Shown: positions 50,293 to 60,904, counted from the first letter of the stretch. The stretch: 64,000 nt of DNA from Sinohyriopsis cumingii (GCA_028554795.2 JAPYKE020000552.1:62001-126000), one strand, 5' to 3'. Translations and numbers: made by a program. The notes: generated by a model not told the origin, from the letters alone.

Positions 50293-50890
50293 CTACAATT
50301 AAAAAATGGTACATCTCTGGTATATATGCAATAGCCCTTGGCCTTAATATGCCTATCTATGCTATTTCTTATGTACCCCAGAGAGCACTGGTCATAGTCT
50401 GGATCATTCCATTTACAAATAGTTATTCCTAAATAACTTTTTAAATGATCAGAATGTTATTTTCAATATTGCATCTCTCATGTTTGCTGTAGACATTGTG
50501 ATTATCATGTTTATTCATTTCCTTGTTTGAAACTCATCCACATCATTCACTTTATCATCTCAACTTTAAATCGACAAAACAACTTCTTTAGTTCATCCAC
50601 AAACAAATCTAATAAAACTAGAACCTAAAGTGTCTACTACATGAATATACATCTTTAGTTTACCAAGTATTTCCTAATACTCTATACTCTTCTTAGACAT
50701 GTGTCGTGCTGTATTAAGGTGTTTTCAGCATTGCAAAATACTGAACGATTCTGAGAATGTAAAGCTAATGGAGACAAATATGAGCTTATAATGAACATAA
50801 ATATTTAAGAATCCTATGTTAATAAGAAGGAATCTTTTTCAGTTACCTTACTGAAAAGTTTTGAAGCTTCTCAGGTAGAGTCAAATGCAC

Positions 50891-50988
50891 TATATATGTA
50901 TGTATGTATGTATGTACGTATATATGTATGTATGTATGTATGCATGCATGCATGCATGCATGTATATGTGTGTGTGTGTGTGTGTGTC
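50891..50988. repeat. Compound (TATG)n-(TGCA)n-(TG)n microsatellite
   Basis: Runs of TATG, then TGCATGCA, then TG. Confidence 0.95.
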
Positions 50989-50989
50989 T

Positions 50990-52299
50990 CTTTGTGTGTT
51001 GGCTTTTCTCCATGATTATATCTTATGTACATCTGTGTTGTGTAGTTGACCTTGATCAGTAACAGAGTTTAGGGCTTACCTGATTAATGTCTTGTTATTT
51101 TGTAAACAAAATATTACATAGGTAATATTTGTCTATGATTTTAGATTAAGAGCATTGTTAATTGGAGGTTAAAATATTACCAAAAGAAGAGTTCAATATA
51201 ATGTTTTTTTCCAGAAATTAAGAATATGCTAGAACCAAGCTGTTTATAAATTTGATGCGAAAATGACCCTCATCCTGGCTCTGTTATTGTGTCTTAGCAT
51301 TTTACATAAATGCTGTTTACTTCCAAATTAATCATTCCTATTTTAACATCCAAAGCTGAATAAGTCTCATTGTTCTGTTCAGTTTGTTTTAGAGGATGTA
51401 TTATAAATCACTATTTTTGGATTATTGTGAATTTGATCAAGGATAATTTGGACTATATCATTGGATTCCTCAAGACTGTTGGCACATTAGATCATTCAAT
51501 GATACTGGCACATAAGCACCACTTGAATTCATTCAGAATACTTTATACTTTTGGACTTGTGATACAAGTTTTAGACTATTTGAATTTAATTCACAATACT
51601 GGAAGTTCCTTTTAAATGTTCACTTTTTATTATAGGGAAATAAATTATTTGTTGAACTTTACAAAAGTTGTTTTTTTAAAGCTCTTTTCTGGTACAAAAA
51701 TATAGTTTACAAACACTGTGGGTGTGGTTGTCTTTGCATGTGTTTTTGTGTGTGTGTATGTGTGTGTGTGTATGTGTGTTAAAGAAAATGCCAGGTCACA
51801 AACTCAATAAGCATTGTAGCTGTAACACTTGCCAACAGATAAAAAAAGCTGATTTTAGATGCCTTCATTGTGTAAATCTACCTGAATTCATTATTTGTCA
51901 TGACAAATTAGAGTAAAAGATCAGATTTTTTCCAAAACCACACTGACTGTCTACCTGTATTGCAAGTTAATCACAGCATTATCTGTACTTCAAAGGAGAA
52001 TTCAAACCACCTGCTAATCATTTCAACCACACTATGAACTTCTGAATTGCTTTAGAATTGTTTAATCTTTAATCTCAATTCATAACTCCAATAAAATTCT
52101 TGCTGAAAGTCTCCATGATGTTTGGTTATCATGATCTAATCCCCTCAATATAGTGCTGCTGTACGGTGCAGGGTTGTAAAAGAGTAGACTGCAACACTGA
52201 AACAACCTCATTCACTTTTAGCAATTTCTTGACTAGTGATGAGTGATTTCTTTGTCCCTAGCTCTTTTGCTTGATTTGCCATCACATCTACAAGTCTGA
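50990..52299. other. Intron sequence upstream of the CACTA-like element
   Basis: Only the TG microsatellite at 51.75 kb. The 81-codon ORF at 51,370 has no recognisable domain and I do not call it. Confidence 0.4.
51736..51780. repeat. (TG)n-rich microsatellite
   Basis: An interrupted TG run with TATG steps. Confidence 0.85.
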
Positions 52300-52302
52300 T
52301 TA

Positions 52303-52411
52303 CACTGGTCAACAGTGAAATCATTACTGACTTGAAAAGGCCCTAATCTGTAGTATTTTGGTGTGCCGAACACGAATATAACCGTGAAAAATTTGTATTG
52401 GCTCTCGTTTT
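52303..52411 (+). repeat. Left terminal inverted repeat of the CACTA-like element
   Basis: It starts CACTGGTCAACAG and ends about TTGGCTCTCGTTTT. Three conserved islands (terminal 12 bp, ATTACTGA, and the GAACACGAATAT block) are separated by weaker sequence; the islands are likely transposase contacts. Confidence 0.85.
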
Positions 52412-52562
52412 GAAGATATTCATATACCTCATTTTCTATGTTTCACTGTGTAAATTTCTCCAGTAGGACTGCAGCAACATCCGGAATAATGATGTAACAT
52501 TGCATAATGCCATCATGCTCACATCATCCACAGTTGATTGCATCATTTTCTGATGCAATGCA

Positions 52563-52683
52563 ATACTAATGCCATGCGGCTGCTGAAGTAAGTTGACGTC
52601 AGCAGTGTACTATACATGTGTAGGCCTATTATACTAATGCCAGGCGGCTGCTGAAGCTGACGTAAGCAGTGTACTATATAAAG
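52563..52683 (+). promoter_or_regulatory. Duplicated CRE-TATA promoter module
   Basis: A block of about 50 bp is repeated (52,563-52,614 and 52,631-52,680): ATACTAATGCCA, GGCGGCTGCTGAAG, TGACGT and AGCAGTGTACTATA. The first copy has a perfect CRE palindrome TGACGTCA (52,594-52,601), the second TGACGTAA (52,658-52,665). Only the second ends in a good TATA box, TATATAAAG (52,675-52,683), 114 bp before the ATG. A start site near 52,705-52,715 is expected. Confidence 0.7.
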
Positions 52684-52796
52684 CCCAATCAGATAGGTTC
52701 AGCATTTAAAATATTTTAGACATTGTGCAAGACAGTTCAAGCTACTGTTACATAAAACTTATTATTTTATCCATTTACGTACAATAAAGAACAGTA

Positions 52797-54485
52797 ATGC
52801 CTCGAAAGTGTGTTAATACCGCGGACAATTTTTGCTATATTTGTGGGGAAGTGACATTTGCCAACCAGAAGAAAAGTATCAATTCTCAAGTAAAGAAGGC
52901 ATATCATCTTTACTTCGGATGCAAGGTTGGTGACCAAGACAAGCCTTGGGCTCCGCATATATGCTGTGCTACATGTACAACACAGCTTTCACAGTGGTTG
53001 AATTGCAAAAGGTCATCAATGCCGTTTGCAGTCCCAATGGTGTGGAGAGAGCCAAGCAACCACCTAAATGACTGTTACTTCTGCTTGGTTCCTCCTCTTT
53101 CCGGCGGAATAACGAAGCGAAAGAAGTCGAGAATAGTCTACCCAAACATTCCGTCTGCATTGAGACCAGTTCCACATGGTGAGGGACTTCCTATTCCAGA
53201 ACCTCCAGCAGAATATTCTCTTGATTCATCTGACGAAGACAAAGGTGAGTCGACCTGTTCTTCTCCTGGTCCATCAGCATGCAGTGATCCAGATTTTCAC
53301 TGTGGTGCATCATCAACCCCACACAGAATAACACAGGAAGAACTAAATGACCTGATTCGTGATTTGGACTTATCAAAGAACAAGGCAGAATTGCTAGGAT
53401 CAAGACTCCAACAATGGAATCTTCTAGGAGAAGATGTCACAATTACTGCATATCGAAAGCGCCACCAGCAATTGGAGCCTTTCTTCAGAAAGGAAAGTAA
53501 TCTGATATTCTGTTCCGATATTGAGTGCCTCATGAATGCTTTAAAAATTACTCATGACCCACAAGAATGGAGACTATTTGTGGACTCTTCGAAACTGAGT
53601 CTCAAGGCTGTGCTTTTGCACAATGGAAACATTCTTCCATCTATTCCAGTAGCGTATGCTGTCCACATGAAAGAGACATACGATAACTTAAGGCAGCTAC
53701 TGAATTCCATTGAGTATAACAAGTACAGCTGGCACCTCTGTGGTGATTTGAAGGTAGTTGCCCTTTTAATGGGACTGCAGCAAGGATATACAAAATACAT
53801 GTGTTTCTTATGCGAGTGGGATAGCCGAGCAAGGGAAATGCACTACATGAGGAAGGAATGGACTCACAGGCAGAATGTAGCCATTGGAGAGAAGAATATC
53901 CAACACCCAGCTCTGGTTGAGGCTCAGAAAATCTTGCTACCACCCCTTCACATCAAACTAGGTTTGATGAAGAACTTCGTGAAAGCCATTGACCGGACAT
54001 TGCCAGCATTCCGATACCTGCATGAAAAATTCCCTCGACTCAGCGAAGCAAAGATTAAAGAGGGAGTTTTTGTGGGTCCTCAGATTCGAGAGCTTTTCAA
54101 AGATGACCGGTTCAACAACTTGCTGGAAGGTGACGCGAAACAAGCATGGAATGCTTTTCGCCTAGTTTCTACAAACTTCCTCGGAAATGTTAGGGCAGAA
54201 AACTATAAGGAACTAGTAGAAGACATGTTGATGAAGTATAAGAAACTTGGCTGCAATATGTCTCTAAAGATTCACTTCCTTCATTCCCATTTGGATTTCT
54301 TTCCTAGCAACTGTGGTATTGTTAGTGATGAACACGGCGAACGTTTTCATCAAGATATCGCAACAATGGAACAAAGATACCAGGGAAAATGGTCCACTAC
54401 AATGCTGGCTGACTACTGCTGGACACTCCTCAGAGATGCTCCTGAACAGCTGTACAAGAGACAGGCGAAGAAATCTAAGATGTAG
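52797..54485 (+). CDS. Putative DDE transposase of unrecognised family, 562 aa
   Basis: A single uninterrupted reading frame with no intron, in contrast to the host exons. Residues 13-96 hold a Cys-rich head (CYIC at 13-16, HICCATC at 54-60, DCYFC at 92-96), likely zinc-binding. Residues 100-190 are Pro/Ser-rich and acidic. The rest looks like an RNase H-fold core: D263 in RLFVDSSKLSLKAVLLHNG, D317 in WHLCGDLKVVALLMG, CFLC at 336-339, a helical stretch, then E515 in GIVSDEHGERFHQD. These three are my candidate DDE residues. Proteins of this kind are familiar as 'uncharacterized' repeated genes in invertebrates, but I cannot attach a named family. The start is the first ATG after the TATA box. 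Confidence 0.82.
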   Translation: MPRKCVNTADNFCYICGEVTFANQKKSINSQVKKAYHLYFGCKVGDQDKPWAPHICCATCTTQLSQWLNCKRSSMPFAVPMVWREPSNHLNDCYFCLVPPLSGGITKRKKSRIVYPNIPSALRPVPHGEGLPIPEPPAEYSLDSSDEDKGESTCSSPGPSACSDPDFHCGASSTPHRITQEELNDLIRDLDLSKNKAELLGSRLQQWNLLGEDVTITAYRKRHQQLEPFFRKESNLIFCSDIECLMNALKITHDPQEWRLFVDSSKLSLKAVLLHNGNILPSIPVAYAVHMKETYDNLRQLLNSIEYNKYSWHLCGDLKVVALLMGLQQGYTKYMCFLCEWDSRAREMHYMRKEWTHRQNVAIGEKNIQHPALVEAQKILLPPLHIKLGLMKNFVKAIDRTLPAFRYLHEKFPRLSEAKIKEGVFVGPQIRELFKDDRFNNLLEGDAKQAWNAFRLVSTNFLGNVRAENYKELVEDMLMKYKKLGCNMSLKIHFLHSHLDFFPSNCGIVSDEHGERFHQDIATMEQRYQGKWSTTMLADYCWTLLRDAPEQLYKRQAKKSKM

Positions 54486-54584
54486 TCAATGACTTGATTT
54501 TTTATAGGTAGGCTATTACAGTTGACCTTTTACTATTGGAATGCATTTCGTTATGTAAACATTAATTTCTTGCAGATTACAAAA

Positions 54585-54702
54585 AAACTAGAGCCAATTT
54601 TGCAATTTGACTGTCATATTCGTGTTCAGCACATAAAAATTGATAAGAATTGACTAATTTTATTTCAGTAATATGACTTTTGTAAAAATTTGTTGTCCAG
54701 TG
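54585..54702 (+). repeat. Right terminal inverted repeat of the CACTA-like element
   Basis: The complement of the left end, about 118 bp, ending TTGTCCAGTG. It begins 100 bp after the transposase stop codon, so the gene fills almost all of the element. Confidence 0.85.
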
Positions 54703-55021
54703 TTATTTTCAGTATTTAGCATTTTGACAAAACAAATTACAGCATGTATTCTGTCATTTTTTATTTTATAATGCCTTTTATAAATATTTAAAAAAATCCT
54801 ATAAAATTAACAAACAAAATCTATTCATGAAATTTAAATTACCAATAGTACCAGCATAATTAGATCAGTGTATACAAAAATGGTGTAAATCTGTGCTCCA
54901 ATTTATTTTACCTGTAACTCTTTGCAAGATTTCCAAAAAAGCCTTTAAACAGTGAGGTTGGGCTTTTTCTTTTGTTTTTGAGAGGTATAATTAGTGCACA
55001 TAAACAATTAAAAGTAAAAAC

Positions 55022-55221
55022 CTTTTCAATGTCTTCAAAGACTTCCTCAAGCACCAATGGTTCTTCTTTTATTTCCTGAAGTTTAGATATTGCCAGGTTA
55101 CTGTCATAGCATCTGGTGGTGACAAGCTCAAAGAGAACACACCCCAAGGACCAAATATCACCCTTCTCATTGTAACATGTCTTTTCATCATGACATTCAG
55201 GTGGCATGTAATTCAAAGAAC
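55022..55221 (-). CDS. STKLD1: Kinase exon: activation-loop end, PPE, helix F
   Basis: A 200-nt exon encoding SLNYMPPECHDEKTCYNEKG then DIWSLGCVLFELVTTRCY and an acidic tail ending VFEDIEK. PPE is the APE-like motif and DIWSLGCVLFEL is the helix F signature. The donor AAG|GTTTTT is weak, but phase 0 fits the next exon exactly. The CACTA-like transposon lies in the intron that follows. Confidence 0.88.
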
Positions 55222-55554
55222 CTAAAGTAGAAAGATTTTATCACTTAAACAAATAAATATGTGTGTCAGTATGTATATTTTCAGAGGTTACATTCAAACA
55301 GCTGTTACATGTAAGTAATATGTTCAAATACATAAAATGAACTTCTCCAGACTGTTAGATAGTGATAGGTCAATTCTTTGATAATAACTTCTCTAGAGAG
55401 TTTCTAGACAACTCTTGCACAGCCTCTGATCAACTCTTCTATACTAAACTTATGCTGACTGTTAGATAGCCTCTGATAAGTTCTTGTACCAATTTTACAG
55501 CAAAAGTAGAAAGGTTCTCTTTTAAAATGTCAAAATGGGAATTTTTTTTTTCAG

Positions 55555-55579
55555 TGTATGTATGTATGTATGTATGTAT
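55555..55579. repeat. (TATG)n microsatellite
   Basis: About six TATG units. Confidence 0.92.
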
Positions 55580-55731
55580 TTCTATATGCATTTATGTATG
55601 GATACATGCATGTATGCATGGGTGGGTTAATAAATGAATACATAAATTATCAGATATGTTCATGAATGGATTGGTATGGCAAATGACAACTGTATAATTT
55701 GTTTCATTGTAAACATTAAGTAGTAACTCAC

Positions 55732-55844
55732 TGATTGAAGCTCTGGTACATGTCAAGGCATCTCCTACAACAGTGGCCACACTGAAATCTCCCAGACAAA
55801 GTGTCCCATCATCCTTCAGAAAAATGTTGGAAGGGCGAATATCC
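55732..55844 (-). CDS. STKLD1: Kinase exon: HRDIRPSN catalytic loop and GDFS
   Basis: A 113-nt exon with acceptor ctacag and donor GTGAGT. It encodes DIRPSNIFLKDDGTLCLGDF followed by SVATVVGDALTCTRASI. The catalytic Asp of HRD, the following Asn, and the metal-binding Asp of the DFG-like GDF are all present, so nothing here demands an inactive kinase. It ends with one base (A) that completes a serine with the next exon. Confidence 0.88.
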
Positions 55845-56371
55845 CTGTAGACAGAAACAAAATTGTAATATGTTAAAAAAATTTATCAATGAAATATTTT
55901 AATGGTGAAGATAAGTCCAATAAATATTACCGACAATTCATAATCTGCAGGACTGACCACTCACTTTTTATTCACAGCAGCGTATGATGAATTATAGATT
56001 AAGTCTATGTAAAACAGTGAAATTAATGAAACCAGTACTGAGGCAGAATGCTGAAACTGTTATTTCAGTATACTGGTACAATGTCTGACCCAAAAATAAA
56101 AAAGTTTTCAATGATACGGACTATGGTAGGTTTACAAAAGTATTTAACTATGTTCAAAATAGTTAGGATGCTATAAAATGTAAAGATGTCATCAATTAAA
56201 CTTCAGTCTTACACATTATGTTTTCATCATATGTGATAATGTGATAAACAGAGTCATTTTTACTTGCTCATTTAATATAAAATTTATAATAATTGTTACA
56301 TAATTGGAACATAAAGTTTGCATTTTGCATACCAAATATTGTAAAACAGATAAACCATTCACTATGAATTC

Positions 56372-56392
56372 ATATATATATATATATATGAA

Positions 56393-56461
<69 letters not shown>
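56372..56461. repeat. (AT)n microsatellite with GAATTC-flanked palindrome
   Basis: GAATTC, an AT run, then GAATTC again, followed by about 60 bp of AT. Confidence 0.96.
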
Positions 56462-56463
<2 letters not shown>

Positions 56464-57281
56464 CTGAGAATCAATTTTCCACTTTTACCAGATATATTTT
56501 AGCAGAAACATAAATTCATGGATGGGAAAGGGAGTCTTTGTCTTTACTGTAATGATCCTACCATGTATCGGAATCACGATGATTTGTTGTCAGATTTGGA
56601 ATGATGATGATATAAAAAACTGAAGGTCAGCAATGCAGTACAAACTGGAGATATCCTTCAAGTTAAGCAAGTGCATTTTTTAATTAACTGTGAAATACAA
56701 TATTAATACAGAGTACGGTGTTTTATAGTATCTGTTCTATATAAACAGGTTTAAATAATAATAATCCAGGAATTGTTTTAAGATGGGCAGCTGCCACATT
56801 CATGCCAATTTCAAAGAACCTAGTTTACTTAATAAAAATGCGGATCATATTTTCATGCCCTACCTTCAGTTCTTAATTAAGCACTCCTATATTCAAATTA
56901 TGATTCCCTTTTAAAAAATGAACAGAGAAGCACAACCGATTTTCATTTCTAGAAAAGACCCTGACAATCACTAACATGCATATTAGATATAAATAGAAAT
57001 GGTGTATAGGCAATGCTGAATAGAGAAAAACAACTGAAGACTTTGTGATACTTGGCTAAGCATATGTCTTCATAGTCGTTTGCATAAAAGTAGTACATGC
57101 ATAACAATAAAAAAATCATGATTACAATAACATTATTACTTTACCAATGTATAATATCTTGCCGAGTCACTAAAAGCAAGAAATCTATTAAAACTGGCAG
57201 GATGTGAATAAATATTAAGTAACCTGCATCATGCATTTGTTATGAAAATAGAAATCACGGAGGTTTTTCTCATTAACTTAC

Positions 57282-57352
57282 CGATGTATGATGTTCTTTT
57301 TGTGTACAAAAATTAATGCCTCAAGTATTTCTCCAAGCCATTTTTTAATTTT
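57282..57352 (-). CDS. STKLD1: Kinase exon: helix E and start of catalytic loop (…IIHR)
   Basis: A 71-nt exon between tttcag and gtaagt. It reads KIKKWLGEILEALIFVHKKN followed by IIHR, the classic helix E plus the first half of the HRD loop. It starts in phase 0 and ends with CG, which joins the G of the next exon to make the arginine of HRD. This is the most 5' exon I can identify. Confidence 0.82.
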
Positions 57353-57609
57353 CTGAAAGATATGATCAAAAATTAGTTTGGTAAGCATGTTCAAAAGGAC
57401 CACACATTATTGGTATCTTTAAATATGACATTTACATCTGACATAATGATTCAAACCTCTCTGTTGTAATTCTCTTAGTATAATTTAAACCAGTAAACAG
57501 ATTTGTTGATTTACTTTAGAGTACTACTAATGGTTTATTATGGCAAGCAATTCACATATCTTTCTGAAAAGTTAATGATTTATTTTATTAGATGGATGAT
57601 TAATTACTG

Positions 57610-57780
57610 TGACAAATATATACAACTCTCCCTTGTTATAACATGGTAAATGGGATCCAAACATGTGCCAATTGCATTATGTACAGAAATGCTGCATAAC
57701 ACAAATTATATCCCAAAATCTGATTGCATTTATGTTTTTGCAAAGGGGTTGTGGTCATGGAAAAAGAAAGCACCAAACCA
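57610..57780. repeat. Possible solo pogo-like end
   Basis: The words TTGTTATAACATGGTAAA and GCTGCATAACACAAATTATA echo the TATAACG repeats of copies A-C. No partner end is visible. Confidence 0.3.
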
Positions 57781-57929
57781 ACATGATAATAATAAATAAA
57801 ATATTTATTTACCACATAAAAGTAATTTTGATCTCAAACTAATCAAACATTTCATGTATATATAGGTAATAATATTATACTGAAGCATGGAGTTGTGTTT
57901 TTAAATCTATAGTCATGTATTTCAAAGGT

Positions 57930-59220
57930 CAATCTCTCATGGTAATTATTAAACATGAGTCCCAAGTGGGCTTTAGATCATCCCCTGTCTCGTTTGTTGG
58001 TTGACCATCAGGCTCAATGAAGTCAATCCTGCGCTGCTCTTTAATTACTGATGGGTCCTCATGTGGCTGATGAGTCTGATACGAGATGCGCATATCCTGG
58101 AGCAGTGTGTACACTGGAGGCATGGGTTGGTTCTTGATGTTAAGGACTTCCTGTGGCCCCTGGAATCAGCAACTTTCGTTCTGCAGACATCCTCGAAGAT
58201 TTTGCTCCCATTACTAACAGCTGCATGCCAGCCAGGTCTATCCTTGGCACAGGACTTGAGGTTTGTCACAGATATCGAGCAGCATCTCAGGCTGTCTTTG
58301 ATGGAGTCTTTGAATCTTTTCTTTGGGCTACCAATTTTTCTGTGTCCAATAAATAGAGCTCCATACAAAATCTGACGTGGCATTCGAGACTCCTCCAAAC
58401 GGATGATATGACCCATCCACCGTTGTTGGGCTCTCATGATCATTGCTTTGATACTGGTCAAGCCTGCTCTATCCAGCATGTCTAGGTTTGTCACTCTATC
58501 TTGCCATATGATGCCCATAATCTAATGCAGGACTCTCATGTGGAAGCACTCAAGTTGCTTGATGTGCTTCTTGTATGTTGTCCAGGTTTCACATCCATAT
58601 AGGAGACTTATTAACACAACTGCTTTATATACCTTTATCTTGGTGGACAGTTCGATATTACTGTGACTCAACATGTGAGAGTGGAGACATCCTAATGATT
58701 GACTGGTGCTGCTGATGCATGCTGTTATCTATTGTATTCAATAAAAATTACCTAAATACTATTGTTGTTTTTGGTTGTTTTTGCTCGTGTGAGCAAGATG
58801 CCACTCACGTGAGAAAAATCTTCCTCACCTGAGCAAGATGTTGCTCACGTGAGCAGATCTTGCTCATAAGCATGCCATTTTCACATGAGCAGACTTGCTC
58901 AAGTGAGCAAGATCTTGCTCTTGTTAACAATCCCTGCACATGTGAGTTTCTTATTAGAATCTATTTGCTCACATGACTTATATCTAATTTGCATGTTAAA
59001 TTGCACATGAGACTAACATGAGTTAGATCTCACGTGAGAATCTCATGTGCAGAAGGGTAGGCAGTTTTGGTGTGGGTTGTCAAGCAATCCATCGGAAGAT
59101 ATGATGCTTCCAAGGTACTTGAAGTGGTCAATAGCTTTCAGATTGGTGTCTTCGATAGACAAAATAGGGGGGCGATCTATGGTGCCTGGGACAGGTTGGT
59201 GAAGTACCTGTCTTGATAGT
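57930..59220 (-). pseudogene. LINE fragment (late RT to zinc-finger tail), interrupted
   Basis: Minus strand from 59,220: ILSIEDTNLKAIDHFKYLGS near 59,130, then after an insert ELSTKIKVYKAVVLISLLYG then CETW near 58,620, MGIIWQDRVTNLDMLD, RWMGHIIRLEESRMPRQILY, and a C2H2 finger CLQCTHCSRICASRIRLISH near 58,085. A stop lies near 58,522 and a frameshift follows the finger. The order matches the C-terminal half of a LINE with a terminal zinc finger. Confidence 0.85.
58735..59055. mobile_element. Insert of CTCACGTGAG-type palindromes within the LINE
   Basis: The LINE reading breaks between DGLLDNPHQNC and STSQSLGCLH, and the gap is filled by repeats of GCTCACGTGAGCA, CTCACATGAG and imperfect forms at roughly 10-50-bp intervals. 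No ORF or clear target duplication. Confidence 0.6.
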
Positions 59221-59564
59221 GTCTAATATGTGCTTAAAAGCCAAGAGTAATCTCTCTGTAGAAGTTTTTAACATATTTCACTGAACATGTGGTTAAAATA
59301 ACTGTTACAGTTTCTGTTTTAAAATAATTTCATCCGTATGTGATGACAGTTCAGCATTCATTTGTCCGATATTAAAAACATTTTATGTCAGGTTGGTTTT
59401 CATTAAAGTTGTTCAAATTATGTTCTGCAATTTTTAAATAAAGTTGTATAAATGTTTCTCTGATGGACGATTGAAATAATGTACACAATTTAAAATACCT
59501 TCAAGACAGAATACTTTCTTTTATATTTGGTAAAATTCTGTTTAGTAATGTTTGAGTGAATATG

Positions 59565-59835
59565 TGTGTGTGATTTGGATTTTTAATGTAGCTTTAACAA
59601 TTTTTCAGTCATATCGTTATGATGTCTGTGGTGTGGCAGTTTATTATTTAAGTGAAGTCTAGCACTGAGGCATTATGCTGCTAACATGTAGCATGAAGTC
59701 CCATCCAGTCACATTATCCTGACACCAGGCCAAACAGTCCTAACACTAACCTCAATGCTGAAAACCCAGCGAGGCAATTGTTAGTACCATTTTTATAAGT
59801 CTTTGGCATGACTCGGCCAGGGTTCTAACCAGTAA
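59565..59835 (-). mobile_element. tRNA-SINE family 2 copy, head truncated
   Basis: The shared body (TTAATGTAGCTTTAACAATT, AAGTCTAGCACTG, CACATTATCCTGACACCAGG, CATGACTCGG) runs up to the B-box area and then stops. A TGTGTGTG tail precedes it at about 59,561-59,572. Confidence 0.78.
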
Positions 59836-60594
59836 TGTTCGAGAAAGAAGTTAAAAGTTTTGTCTATTTTTAGTAACAGCAACCATATCTGTAGATATTC
59901 TGTTGATATGCAAATTTGAAAACCCTTTATTGAGTAGAATTTTGTGATGATGTTGTTTAAAGGTTTTTCTCTTCTTTGGAATAGTAGCCAATTTTGATGT
60001 AGGATCTGCATACCAACCCTATATCTGGTAAGAATGATTTTCAAATTTGGAAGAATTATGCTTGGTACTTTCTTGAGAAAATTTTGTTGAAAATTTTAAT
60101 ATTTTTTAGTGGTGGTGGCTTTTGGTGGCACATCAAGCTCGTTGGACAAATCTGAAACTTTTCATGCCAAAGTGCGTTTTGTTAACTCTGATGAAACAAG
60201 CAGTTCTTGAGAAGATGTTGTTTAAAGTTTTTTTTTTATAAATATAGTAACAGTGACCATATTAAATGGTTGGTTTACATACTTGAACAAATATCTTTAT
60301 CAGGTTATACTTAGTGGTTTCTGAGAAGAAGTCATTTAAAAGTTAGTCTAATTTTAGTAACAGTGGCCATCTTTTATAGCAGATCATGAACATCTGCATA
60401 CATATGAAATCTCTACATGACAGAATATAAATTTGTCCAGTAGCGTGGAGAAAAAGATTAAAGCAAGTTGAGGGATGATGCACAATGCATGCCAGATGCA
60501 GGACTGTACCATATGATCATTTAGCTTAATAGCCAGGTGAACTAGAAATGGAGCACCAGTTTTCATATAATAACATTAACAGCTGAAAATAGTG

Positions 60595-60785
60595 CATAAA
60601 GTTTTCATATATATTTCATACAGCTAGGAATGCAGTACTACATTGTTTTCATATAAATATGATACAGCTAGAAATGAAGCAAACTATTTTCATATGCACC
60701 TGATACAGTTAGCAATGAAGTATACTGTTTTCCTTTATACCTCATACAGCTTGAAATGGAGTATATTGTTTTCATATAAATATGT
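60595..60785. repeat. Degenerate minisatellite, about 4 copies of ~44 bp
   Basis: Units contain GTTTTCATATAAATATGATA, CAGCTAGAAATG and a variable end. Confidence 0.85.
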
Positions 60786-60904
60786 CAGTGCACATTTCTA
60801 CTCGAGTTCTGACAAAGGACAGTGAAATCCATCTTGTTTTGAAAATAACACAGAACAACGTCATTATTTCTATCTGTTTATCCCGTACAGAAAAATCTCA
60901 CCAG

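Larger units (their letters stand above)
52300..54705 (+). mobile_element. Intact CACTA-like (CMC) DNA transposon, 2,400 bp
   Basis: The element is 52,303-54,702. TTA flanks it at 52,300-52,302 and 54,703-54,705. The termini are CACTGGTCAACA on the left and, as complement, CACTGGACAACA on the right. Inverted similarity continues inward: ATTACTGA in both ends, then GAACACGAATAT and TTGGCTCT in both. The 51-bp block at 52,361-52,411 matches its partner (54,585-54,635) at 38 positions. The CACTG start and 3-bp duplication fit the CACTA/EnSpm group. It lies in the 9.4-kb intron of the kinase gene, opposite strand. Confidence 0.88.
2405..57352 (-). other. STKLD1: STKLD1-like kinase/armadillo gene, 5'-incomplete, 15 exons seen
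   Basis: This is the gene span on the minus strand. The exons were found by joining open segments bounded by AG and GT whose phases fit. They encode the kinase segment from the helix before HRD to the end of the C-lobe, a linker, then armadillo-type repeats and a short C-terminus. Visible coding length is 1,709 nt including the stop, about 568 codons. Adding a missing N-lobe of about 110 residues would give a protein near the roughly 680 residues I recall for STKLD1. The kinase-plus-armadillo combination is the reason for the name. The catalytic aspartates of HRD and DFG-like GDFS are present, whereas I recall the vertebrate protein being annotated as probably inactive. The N-lobe with glycine loop and VAIK lysine was not found between 57.4 and 64 kb. 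Identity is inferred from architecture and motifs, not from an alignment. Confidence 0.8.

Noticed and set aside
51370..51615. 81-codon plus-strand ORF
   Set aside because: Hydrophobic AT-rich composition, no domain, no splice or promoter support.
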